Origin: Phycisphaerae bacterium
GTDB taxonomy: Bacteria; Planctomycetota; Phycisphaerae; SM23-33
Direction: 5' to 3'
DNA: 46,020 nucleotides
NCBI GenBank assembly: GCA_003551645.1
Contig: PUND01000053.1
Coordinates: 1-46,020 of the forward strand
Position 1 is the stretch's first letter. Every line of letters begins with the position of its first letter. A program made the translations under genes and the position numbers. Shown here piece by piece: positions 38,846-46,020 of this stretch. Under the pieces are notes generated by a model that did not search any database, was not told the DNA's origin, and saw nothing but the letters and a program-made list of their open reading frames with translations.

Positions 38846-39600
38846 CAGTGGACCAGGACCAGAACATTCCGAATGCAGCCCACACCCGCCGCCCCGCCGG
38901 TCGAGGGTTCACTCTCGTGGAGATGATGGTCGCCGTTGTGGTCTTCGGAATCGGCCTGACCATGGTCGCGGGGCTTTTCCCCGCGGCGCTTACGCTGAAC
39001 AGGAGTTCCACCTCCGCGGTCGTCGGCGGCATTGTCTGCGAGAACGCCCTGTCGATTGCCCAGATGCGACTGACCCACCAGGATATGCAGGACTTGGACG
39101 TCGGCCGGGATGGCCTGACCCGCCTGGACGACCTGAGCGTCGGCGGCAGTCCGCTCATCAGCCAAACGGACAGTATGTACCCGATCCCCAACGACGGTTC
39201 GGCGGCCAACATCCGCTGGCTGCTGCTGGGCAGACGGCTCGCCGAAGACGCCGAGGAGAACGAATATCTGCTTATCGCGGTCTCGTACAGGTTGCGTGAG
39301 GCGGACCACGAGATCGAGGTCAGCTCCCATAATATCAGCATCCAGGACTACGAGGATGTCTCCACGGCCGACTTCGGCGGCAGCATGCCCGAAGAAGAAA
39401 TTCTGCCCAAAAGCGCAATTATCTTCGAGAACGGCCGGCACGCCTTTGTCACCGGCATAGGCGAAGGCGGCACGGCGGTGCTGGACCGTCGCCTGCCTGA
39501 AGACAACTACGACGTATGGGTACCTCATGAGGACCCGCCGGGCCGGTTAGGCCCGGTAATGGCCGTCATGGCGACCCGGACCGCACTGGCGACGGACTGA
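38842..39600 (+). CDS. Pseudopilin, GspI-like
   Basis: This 252-residue prepilin begins at GTG 38842, overlapping the stop of the GspH-like gene by four bases. Its motif RGFTLVEMMVAVVVFGIGLT and the hydrophobic GLFPAALTLNRSSTSAVVGG resemble minor pseudopilin GspI/PilV. The remainder is acidic. As a minor pseudopilin it would help start fibre assembly at the tip with the GspJ- and GspK-like proteins downstream. Confidence 0.8.
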   Translation: MTVDQDQNIPNAAHTRRPAGRGFTLVEMMVAVVVFGIGLTMVAGLFPAALTLNRSSTSAVVGGIVCENALSIAQMRLTHQDMQDLDVGRDGLTRLDDLSVGGSPLISQTDSMYPIPNDGSAANIRWLLLGRRLAEDAEENEYLLIAVSYRLREADHEIEVSSHNISIQDYEDVSTADFGGSMPEEEILPKSAIIFENGRHAFVTGIGEGGTAVLDRRLPEDNYDVWVPHEDPPGRLGPVMAVMATRTALATD

Positions 39601-39608
39601 AAACCGAC

Positions 39609-40460
39609 ATGACCACCCACACCACAAGACCTGCATTCCGCACCACATGCCGCGGGCTGACTCTGACGGAGTTGCTGGTGGCGGTGGCAGTGCTGGCGGT
39701 GATAATCGTCACCTTCAGCTCCATCCTCGCCCAGGCCAACCGCGTCGTCTCCACCGGTCAGCAGACCATGCGGGCGAACGCCGCGGCGGCCGCGCTGGAC
39801 CAGTCCATCCGCAAGGACTTCCGACGAATGACGCATAACGGCTTCCTACGGATAACCGGCAACCCGGGCAACCAGCGGTTGTATTTTGCCACCGCCGGGC
39901 CTGCCAGGAGCGTTACCGGCGGGCCGGTCGGCACAGCCAGCATCATCGGCTACGGCATATGCGACAACCCCAACGGAGGCCGGATCCTCTGGCGGGGCGA
40001 ATGGATCCTGAGCCGTGAGGAAGGCCAATCGGGCAACTTCTCGGTGTCGTCTTATGAGGATGTACTCCGTGGCGACCTCGCCGATATACAGCGTATGACT
40101 TACGGCGAAATTGACAGTCTCGTTGACGACGACATCGACGGTTCGCTGGCGCCGGCTTCCCTGACAGTTCCGCCACAGCACCTCCACGATATCGGCGATC
40201 TATGGATGGTCCTGAGGGAGGATGTCGAGGAGCTTGAGATATCTTACGCCACCGGCGAGCGCGACGGCGGCGACGAACTGATCTGGGAGACCGATTCTGG
40301 ACTGTGGACCCGTCATAATCTGGATGAATGGCCCAAGGCCGTTCGCATCCGTATCCGTCTTGCTGAGGAGTTGCTGCCGGCCGGCTCCGCGCCGATGACA
40401 TACGAATTCACCCTGCCGGTGCGCCGCGCGGGCCACGGCCTCGAAGAGAACGATGGATGA
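39609..40460 (+). CDS. Pseudopilin, GspJ-like
   Basis: This 283-residue prepilin has the motif RGLTLTELLVAVAVLAVIIV, cleaved before leucine. It is followed by RANAAAAALDQSIRKDFRRM, typical of GspJ/PilW minor pseudopilins. The C-terminal part (VEELEISYATG, AVRIRIRLAEELL, MTYEFTLPVRR) also fits GspJ. Its stop overlaps the start of the GspK-like gene (ATGA), a coupling usual for the tip complex J-K. Confidence 0.83.
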   Translation: MTTHTTRPAFRTTCRGLTLTELLVAVAVLAVIIVTFSSILAQANRVVSTGQQTMRANAAAAALDQSIRKDFRRMTHNGFLRITGNPGNQRLYFATAGPARSVTGGPVGTASIIGYGICDNPNGGRILWRGEWILSREEGQSGNFSVSSYEDVLRGDLADIQRMTYGEIDSLVDDDIDGSLAPASLTVPPQHLHDIGDLWMVLREDVEELEISYATGERDGGDELIWETDSGLWTRHNLDEWPKAVRIRIRLAEELLPAGSAPMTYEFTLPVRRAGHGLEENDG

Positions 40461-43093
40461 CCGACGCACGAATTAAACACATAATGACACCACCGCGCAC
40501 AACCCGTTACACCCGCCGACGCAGGGGCACGGTCCTGCTGCTGGCGATCGGGCTTGTAACCATCGTGGCCATACTCGGCTCGACCTTCCTGGTCATGTCG
40601 CTTCTGGACGCCGGACAGGCAGAGGCACTGGCGACCAAGGCCCAGGCCGAACCGCTGGCCCGCGGGGCTGTCGAGCGCGTCCGTGCGGCGCTGGCAAGGG
40701 ACCTTCACGCCGATGAGCAAGGCCCCTACGGCCGGCTGGAGCGCACCGGCTGGGAGGCCCGTGAAGACTGGACCGGTTACATCGACTACCCGTCCGACGA
40801 AGTGGACAGGCACCTTTCCGACGGGTGGCGGCCGGAAATAGACAACGGCGGCGAGACATGGAGACACCTGACGAATCTCTTCGGGGCCTCGGCCTCGCTG
40901 GTAACGGATATAAACCCTAACACCATCGGGCCTGATGATCCCTACGTTGACACAGACGGCGACGGCGTCAAGGACGCCCTGCTGCATTCGACCGGCATCA
41001 CCGACGCTCGCGGCAACGAGTATTATGTGGCCGTGAGAGTCACCGACATGGCCTCGAGAATCCACATACCCTCTACTAATCCCCCCCCACCGCCCGCCGA
41101 TACACTCATGGACCACTCCTACGGCATAGGCGACGAGATGTGGCTGCACTGGCACGGGCCTGATTCTCCCGTGAATACCGGCCTGCTTTACGAGCGGCTC
41201 GACGATGAGGCGGAATGGGACACCGACGACCGTCAGGACCGGGGGATGCTCACTACCTCGAACGTCTCTCGCCCACTGCTGCGGCATCCCGAACTCAACG
41301 ATGGCCGGGCCGAATACCAGAAAATACCGCTGACCGGTACTGACTCGCTGGATGACCAGGAGGTCCGCGAGCGACTTTACACGCATCTTCGAGAGGCCGC
41401 CGGTGCCGGCGACGACGACGATGAAGGCCGCCGGCAGGTGGCGCACTTCGTCGCCAACCTCTGGGCGTATATGTCCGATTCGGCACCGCAGGACGAGGCG
41501 TTTGCCTTCGACTACGGCGACGCCGACGGCGGCCTGGCCGACCAGGAAGTCGTTTTCGGCCTCACCGAACAGCTCGTGATCACCGAGGCATACGCTTATT
41601 ACTGGGAGGCCAGGGATGAGGAGGACGACCTGATCGGCAGAGGCGAGGCCTACGCGGTCGAGCTTATGAACCCGACCGAGCAGGGCATACACACCGGCCA
41701 ATACCGCTTCGGCGACATCGACGGCGACGGGGAGGACTTTCCATCCGTCACAATCAGCGAGGGCGAACGTGTGGTCATCTACGCCGTTGACGGCGAGATA
41801 CCCGGCGAAACCGCCGACGATCCCCAGAACGCCGACAGGACCGATTTCGACTTCCTCGCCGGTCAAGTCGGCGATACCTTCTGGCATGACGCCTCCGGCA
41901 GCATCGCCGCGCTGCGACTGGACGACGACGGGCAAATAGACATCTGGCGGGATGTAGGTGGAGAGAGAATACCCGTGGACAGCATCTCCGCGGAGGATAT
42001 CGACTTCTACCCGCCCCCTCCCGGCATCGGCGATGAAGTATGCCGGATCCGCGGTGGGGCGCGGGACGACCACTGGGGCCGCAGGCGAATGACCGTCGCG
42101 TGGGATCCGGTCATCCACCTCGAGCATGACAGCGACAGCGAGGCAAATCGCAAAGACCATCGGCTCGGAGAAGAGGCCGAGCTGACCGCCAGCCAAATGG
42201 CGGATGTCGGCTGGGACAACATCTACGAGGGTTTCTACATCGACCGCAGGAATTACGCTCACTACGTGGACAATGCCCAGGCCGCTTTGGACTCGCTCGG
42301 CGAGATATCGGCCGTACATCTTGTCGGCCCGGCAAGGGTTGACGGCGAGTACGAGAGCTTCCCCCACCGCCTTCGCAACCACAGCGCAAGCCCCGCACGC
42401 GGGCGAGCCGATTTCCTGGGTGCGGTCAATACGGATGCTGAGGGTTATCCGGACATCCCCTGGGCCTGCCTTGTGCAGGAGTTTGTCGAGCTTGGTCCAC
42501 CGGGGCTTAGCCCGCCGATGCTGCTGGAGCGCGACGAGGATGACCGCCGCTGGAAGATCGCCGGCCGGATTAACGTCAACACCGCACCGCAGTACCTGCT
42601 GGAGACGACGTGGCTCTGGGGCAATGACGAGATCCCGGGAACGAATCTGACGCTGACGCCGGAGGATCGCGAGCAACTGGCCGAGCAGATAGTCGCCTAT
42701 CGAGAGAATCCCGACGCCAGAGTCACAGCCGACTACGGCCCGGAACTGGACGGACTGCGCAACCTGCCGGAAAGCAGCGTGCCCGGATTCCTAAGTCCCG
42801 GCGAGGTGGCGATACCGGTTCTCCGCTACGCCGACTGGTACCTGGACAGGGAAGGCGTCTCCGCCGAAGACCCTCAGTACCATGAGGCCAGGGAGTGGTT
42901 CTACCGCCGCATCAGCAACCGCATAACCGTCAACAGCGATGCCTACGCGGTGAACATCGTCGTGCAGCTACAGGGCCGCGACGACTACGAAAATCCCGTC
43001 GACAGGTGGAACTACATCGCCATTATCGACCGCTCCACCACCTACGGGCCCAACGGCATGCCGGCCGTGCGGCTGTTCGCCGAAATCAAGTAG
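40457..43093 (+). CDS. Very large GspK-like minor pseudopilin
   Basis: This 878-residue protein is far longer than classic GspK (about 330 aa). A single N-terminal helix (GTVLLLAIGLVTIVAILGST) follows a basic leader and lacks the glutamate at +5, as in GspK. The GspK-like part has RINVNTAPQYLLE near residue 705 and later pieces such as DGLRNLPESSVPGFL. The long middle is acidic and includes DTDGDGVKDALL and DIDGDGEDFPS, which look like calcium-binding Asp-rich loops. It closes the operon, so it is probably the tip subunit of the pseudopilus. The inserts could bind substrate or surfaces. No terminator with T-tract is seen after it. Confidence 0.82.
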   Translation: MTDARIKHIMTPPRTTRYTRRRRGTVLLLAIGLVTIVAILGSTFLVMSLLDAGQAEALATKAQAEPLARGAVERVRAALARDLHADEQGPYGRLERTGWEAREDWTGYIDYPSDEVDRHLSDGWRPEIDNGGETWRHLTNLFGASASLVTDINPNTIGPDDPYVDTDGDGVKDALLHSTGITDARGNEYYVAVRVTDMASRIHIPSTNPPPPPADTLMDHSYGIGDEMWLHWHGPDSPVNTGLLYERLDDEAEWDTDDRQDRGMLTTSNVSRPLLRHPELNDGRAEYQKIPLTGTDSLDDQEVRERLYTHLREAAGAGDDDDEGRRQVAHFVANLWAYMSDSAPQDEAFAFDYGDADGGLADQEVVFGLTEQLVITEAYAYYWEARDEEDDLIGRGEAYAVELMNPTEQGIHTGQYRFGDIDGDGEDFPSVTISEGERVVIYAVDGEIPGETADDPQNADRTDFDFLAGQVGDTFWHDASGSIAALRLDDDGQIDIWRDVGGERIPVDSISAEDIDFYPPPPGIGDEVCRIRGGARDDHWGRRRMTVAWDPVIHLEHDSDSEANRKDHRLGEEAELTASQMADVGWDNIYEGFYIDRRNYAHYVDNAQAALDSLGEISAVHLVGPARVDGEYESFPHRLRNHSASPARGRADFLGAVNTDAEGYPDIPWACLVQEFVELGPPGLSPPMLLERDEDDRRWKIAGRINVNTAPQYLLETTWLWGNDEIPGTNLTLTPEDREQLAEQIVAYRENPDARVTADYGPELDGLRNLPESSVPGFLSPGEVAIPVLRYADWYLDREGVSAEDPQYHEAREWFYRRISNRITVNSDAYAVNIVVQLQGRDDYENPVDRWNYIAIIDRSTTYGPNGMPAVRLFAEIK

Positions 43094-43110
43094 GCCGATG
43101 CCGGTTGATT

Positions 43111-43134
43111 GGTTCACTGGTTCACTGGTTTACT
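43111..43134 (+). repeat. Three-copy 8-bp tandem repeat (GGTTCACT)
   Basis: GGTTCACT, GGTTCACT and GGTTTACT follow each other without spacer, 17 bases past the GspK-like stop. The remaining 180 bases to the exonuclease gene show no convincing gene or terminator. Confidence 0.7.
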
Positions 43135-43312
43135 GAGGCCGTCCAGTAATTCCGATACTAACCGTCGCCTTGAGCAATCCCAGGGAAGTCCAGTATGTCA
43201 GCCACGAAGGGGCGACAGAGCGTTTCCGCAGCCGAGCGACTGGTTAATCTGTTGATCGGTCACGCCGCAGTTCGGGCATACCTTCCCGACACCCCTGCCG
43301 TCACCGTATTGA

Positions 43313-44221
43313 TCACGTCTCCGGCCCGGTCTGTGTTTCCGGCGCCCTTCCTGTGAGCATCGCACAGAGCAGCTCGGCCATGGTGAGCAAGTCCAGCAGA
43401 TTGTGATGCATTATGTCGCGGATGCCGCCGGCGTCGCCTGTCCGGACGAAGCGGTGATATGCATCGGGTATCGCCCAGCCGGGTATGTCGCCGACCCGTC
43501 GCCGGCCGCACACCAACTGCTCGAGCGTCTGAAGCCGGCAGTTGGGCGTCTGCCCACGCCAGAGCCGACGCGACTCGTGCAGCAGGTCCAGGTGCGGCCG
43601 GGCTTGCTTGTCAAAGACCATCCCGTGAAAGACCGCCCGCTCGGCGATCTGGTTCATATCGAAGCTCTTGCCGTTGAAAGTCACCAGCACCTCGGCCCGC
43701 TCCAGCCGCTCGGCGAAAGCGGCCAGCACGGCCGGCTCCTCGGCGTAATCCCGCGCGAAGCACTGCTCGAATATCAGGTCGTCGTCCGCGAAGTGCATGG
43801 TCCCGACCAGAAACACCGCCGTCCCGCCCAGCCCGCAGGTCTCGATGTCCATGAACAGCAAATCCTCCGGCCGACGGTCGGAGGCGATGCACAGTTCAGC
43901 GGAGGCGGCCAACTCATCCAGCCGCCGCCGGGCGCCGAGCATGACGGCGGCGTATTGCCGCGCCACAGCGGTATCGCCGCCGGTGACATCCTCCAGCCAT
44001 CGCGAAACGTACCAGTAAGGCATTTCCCCGGCGGAAAGGCGCACTCGCTCCTCCCGACCGGGGCAGGCGTCAGTGAGTGGAACCGGTTCAGCCGGTTTGC
44101 TGGCCTCGTCACGCTGCGGCCCGCAGTCGCGCAGCACGTCCGATGCGCCCTGGTAGTCGCCGCGGGACAGCGACTTCACCAGCATCCGCAGCTTCCGTCT
44201 GCGTGATTCGGACATCGCCAT
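43313..44221 (-). CDS. mrfB: RNase H-like exonuclease, MrfB/YprB family
   Basis: This 302-residue protein has a DEDD-type exonuclease core. FMDIETCGLGG supplies Asp125 and Glu127, FNGKSFDMNQI supplies Asp188, and HHNLLDLLTM supplies His273 and Asp277. HGMVFDKQARPHLDLLHESR and PGWAIPDAYHRFVRTGD are typical of YprB. In Bacillus subtilis MrfB (YprB) works with helicase MrfA (YprA) to excise mitomycin-C lesions from DNA. The helicase gene lies immediately upstream here, 35 bases away, supporting the same role. ATG 44221 is three bases from a predicted +1 and lacks a Shine-Dalgarno; ATG 44215 is an alternative. Confidence 0.9.
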   Translation of the reverse strand: MAMSESRRRKLRMLVKSLSRGDYQGASDVLRDCGPQRDEASKPAEPVPLTDACPGREERVRLSAGEMPYWYVSRWLEDVTGGDTAVARQYAAVMLGARRRLDELAASAELCIASDRRPEDLLFMDIETCGLGGTAVFLVGTMHFADDDLIFEQCFARDYAEEPAVLAAFAERLERAEVLVTFNGKSFDMNQIAERAVFHGMVFDKQARPHLDLLHESRRLWRGQTPNCRLQTLEQLVCGRRRVGDIPGWAIPDAYHRFVRTGDAGGIRDIMHHNLLDLLTMAELLCAMLTGRAPETQTGPET

Positions 44222-44230
44222 TACGTTTCC

Positions 44231-44236
44231 ATTCTA
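44231..44236 (-). promoter_or_regulatory. TAGAAT -10 box ahead of mrfB
   Basis: TAGAAT on the minus strand would give +1 near 44224, leaving only about three bases before ATG 44221. The -35 region is weak. It would allow mrfB to be expressed apart from mrfA. Confidence 0.35.
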
Positions 44237-44256
44237 CCATCCGCCCCACGCCCGCC

Positions 44257-46020
44257 TCACGTCGTCTGCGTCGCCTCCGTCGCCAGGCGCAGCAGCAGGG
44301 TGCCGGCGGCCTTGTTGGGCACAGGGTATCCGCTGTGCAGGTCGGGGTCGTGGTGGATTGGCGGGCGGAGGTTGGGCAGCCCGACGCAACTGGGACAGCC
44401 CCCCTCGCACGGGCATTCGGCCACCATCCGCCGGCACAGGGCGAGCCACTGCTGGAACATCTCGCAGCCGCGCTGGGCGAAGCCAAGCCCCCCGCTGTAG
44501 CGGTCGTAAACGACCACGATCGGCCGGCCGAGGTTCGCCGAGTCCACCATGCCGCTTATGTCCCGCCGGTCGCACATCGCCAGCGTCGGAAGCGCCGCGA
44601 GCATCAGGTTCCGCACCGCTATCAGCGCCTCGACGGGGTTGTACCCGGCGTCGGCGATGGCCGACATCAGTGCCGCGTCCGGCGCCCACCACCCGGCCGT
44701 GGTGGACAGCGTCTGCGACGGCAGGTCCAGCTTGCCCTGGCCTATAAGCTCCATCGTGTAGTACTTGATCTTGCGGAAGGCGGTCGTCTGCCAGGTCACG
44801 TCGGCCGGCCCGAACGACAACTCGCCTCCGGCGCGCCGGTCGGTCTGTTCCGGCTCGTGCAGCCGGCACGAGCTTGCCAGCACCGGCTGGGTGTAGTAGT
44901 CCACCTCCGCCGGCTCCACGCGAGCGACCTTGCCCGGTATATCCAGCTCGCGGACCAGGTAGCCGTCGCCCTCGTGCAGATACACCGCCCCGGGATAGAC
45001 CAGCTCCGGGGCCGATATGGAATCCACCTGCCCGATTACGCGTCCGCCGGCGGAGATATCCGCGATGGCGTAGGTATCGTCGCTGATGGTCCTGAGTCCG
45101 ACACTCTGGGCGGGGTATTCGCCGCTGGACCAGTAGTAGCGGCCGTCGATGGGGCGCATCTGCCCATCCTCGGCGTGGATGTCGGCCACCTGAGTCACCA
45201 GCGGACCGAACCATCGCTCATCGTCGGAAGACAGGGGCTTCTCGAAACACGCGCACGAAAGCTGGCCGGAAAGGATGTGCGGGTTCGTCGGGTCGATGAC
45301 TCCGCACTCGACGGGCGCGCCGAACAGGTATTCCGGGTGGCGCATCAGGTACTGGTCTATGGGGTCCTGGTAGCCGATCAGCACCACCAGCGACTCCTGG
45401 CTGGTCCTTCCGGCCCGGCCGGCCTGCTGCCTGGTCGAGCATATTGTGCCCGGAAAGCCCACCAGGATGGCCACGTCCAGCGCGCCGACGTCGATGCCAA
45501 GCTCAAGCGCGTTGGTGGCGGTAACGGCCAGCAGTCGGCCGCTGAAAAGCTCCCGCTCAATCTCGCGCCGCTGCTCGGGCAGGTAGCCGCCGCGGTAGGG
45601 GCGGATGCGCCCGGCGAGGTCGCCGTCGCCGGCCAGCGCGTCGGCCGCGTACTTGTAAACAAGCTCCACAACCACGCGGGCCTTGCCGAAGACGATGGTC
45701 TGCGCCCTCCTGCGGACAAGCTCGGTCAGAAGCTCCACCGCCTCGACGTTGGCCGACCGCCTGGTAACGTCGTCGTCGGCGAGCACCGGCGGGTTCCACA
45801 GGACGACGTACTTCCTGCCGCGGGGCGCGCCGTCGTCGTCTATCAGCGTCATCTCCCGGCCGGTCAACTGCTCGGCAAGCTCCACGGGATTGGCGATGGT
45901 CGCCGACGAGCAGATAAGCCGCGGCCGCGAACCGTAGTGCTCGCACATCCGCAGCAGGCGCCGCAGCACGCCCGCGACGTGGCTGCCGAAGATGCCGCGA
46001 TAGGTGTGCAGCTCGTCGAT
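44257..46020 (-). CDS. mrfA: DEAD/DEAH-box helicase with DUF1998 zinc domain, MrfA/YprA family (N-terminus outside window)
   Basis: Only the C-terminal 587 residues are present; the frame runs off the window edge. It opens inside the ATPase core with IDELHTYRGIFGSHVAGVLR (motif II, DELH). Motif III (LICSSATIANP), ATNALELGIDVGALD and QQAGRAGR (motif VI) follow, so the second RecA domain is complete. The C-terminal part has the DUF1998/MrfA zinc site, CPCEGGCPSC, with a further cysteine in GCEMF upstream. Together with the adjacent exonuclease this matches the MrfA-MrfB pair that repairs mitomycin-C damage in Bacillus subtilis. The helicase would unwind damaged DNA for the nuclease. I infer the role from that homology. 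Confidence 0.92.
   Translation of the reverse strand: MDELHTYRGIFGSHVAGVLRRLLRMCEHYGSRPRLICSSATIANPVELAEQLTGREMTLIDDDGAPRGRKYVVLWNPPVLADDDVTRRSANVEAVELLTELVRRRAQTIVFGKARVVVELVYKYAADALAGDGDLAGRIRPYRGGYLPEQRREIERELFSGRLLAVTATNALELGIDVGALDVAILVGFPGTICSTRQQAGRAGRTSQESLVVLIGYQDPIDQYLMRHPEYLFGAPVECGVIDPTNPHILSGQLSCACFEKPLSSDDERWFGPLVTQVADIHAEDGQMRPIDGRYYWSSGEYPAQSVGLRTISDDTYAIADISAGGRVIGQVDSISAPELVYPGAVYLHEGDGYLVRELDIPGKVARVEPAEVDYYTQPVLASSCRLHEPEQTDRRAGGELSFGPADVTWQTTAFRKIKYYTMELIGQGKLDLPSQTLSTTAGWWAPDAALMSAIADAGYNPVEALIAVRNLMLAALPTLAMCDRRDISGMVDSANLGRPIVVVYDRYSGGLGFAQRGCEMFQQWLALCRRMVAECPCEGGCPSCVGLPNLRPPIHHDPDLHSGYPVPNKAAGTLLLRLATEATQTT

Noticed and set aside
40313-42676. 787-codon open frame on the minus strand
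   Set aside because: It lies fully antisense to the GspK-like gene, which has recognisable motifs and a coupled start. The open frame is a by-product of high GC third positions.
43220-43330. CPNCG zinc-ribbon-like peptide in a shifted frame after the mrfB stop
   Set aside because: Only three of four expected cysteines are present and there is no start codon in frame near it. A frameshifted C-terminal ribbon of MrfB is possible but unsupported.
43196-43357. 53-codon plus-strand frame starting MSATKGRQS
   Set aside because: It overlaps the end of mrfB on the other strand, has no ribosome binding site and no recognisable domain.
1-46020. tRNA, rRNA, insertion sequence or phage genes
   Set aside because: No T-loop-like GTTCRANNC with matching stems, no rRNA segment, and no transposase or integrase motif was found on reading the window by eye.

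Overview
The window is GC-rich, densely coded DNA from a bacterium, most likely a member of the Planctomycetota (Phycisphaerae-like). The reasons are a protein ending in a PEP-CTERM sorting signal beside autotransporter-type repeats, a free-standing long prepilin-like protein, a large operon of pseudopilins and secretion ATPases, a secreted HEAT-repeat protein, and a scattered set of sugar-catabolism genes. This is an inference from gene content; no rRNA or tRNA gene was found to confirm it.

Layout. Positions 1-226 (minus) hold an orphan C-terminal zinc domain of tRNA-guanine transglycosylase with no catalytic barrel. From 318 to 3526 (minus) lies a translationally coupled glycyl radical enzyme and its activating enzyme, substrate unknown. 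Next come a secreted parallel beta-helix protein (plus), a XylR/AraC-type sugar regulator (minus) and a PEP-CTERM protein (plus). From 12351 down to 9123 (minus) is a tight manA-rluB-rhaB operon. After a small tRNA-binding-domain protein, minus-strand genes encode a three-helix membrane protein coupled to a HAD phosphatase, a DUF89 phosphatase related to the PANK4 C-terminal domain, and a PocR-GAF-SpoIIE phosphatase. A prepilin-like protein and L-rhamnose isomerase follow on the plus strand. The minus strand then carries a SHOCT-like membrane protein with clpX, a secreted HEAT protein with a degenerate receiver-like insert, a GH10 glycosidase, a D-2-hydroxyacid dehydrogenase and a TPR protein. 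A small release-factor-like GGQ protein (plus) precedes a 13-kb type II secretion / type IV pilus-like operon (29950-43093): GspE/PilB, PilT, a second GspE/PilB, GspF/PilC, six prepilin-like proteins and a very large GspK-like protein. The window ends with a minus-strand pair related to the mitomycin-repair proteins MrfB (exonuclease) and MrfA (helicase, cut by the window edge).

How the genes may work together. RhaI and RhaB supply two consecutive steps of L-rhamnose catabolism, and the GH10 enzyme, beta-helix protein and XylR-type regulator fit a polysaccharide-degrading lifestyle. The glycyl radical enzyme could act downstream of such sugars (for example as a diol dehydratase), but nothing in the sequence proves that. 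The secretion operon could assemble a pseudopilus for export or surface attachment. Both of its assembly ATPases carry N-terminal repeats of the MshEN type, which bind c-di-GMP in characterised relatives.

Signals outside genes. Several genes have a -10 box (often TAGAAT) placed so that transcription would begin at or within about three bases of the start codon, suggesting leaderless mRNAs. Other features include a consensus sigma70-type promoter before the HEAT gene, strong terminators after the PEP-CTERM and HEAT genes, a long leader before the secretion operon, and several unrelated short repeat clusters in gene borders.
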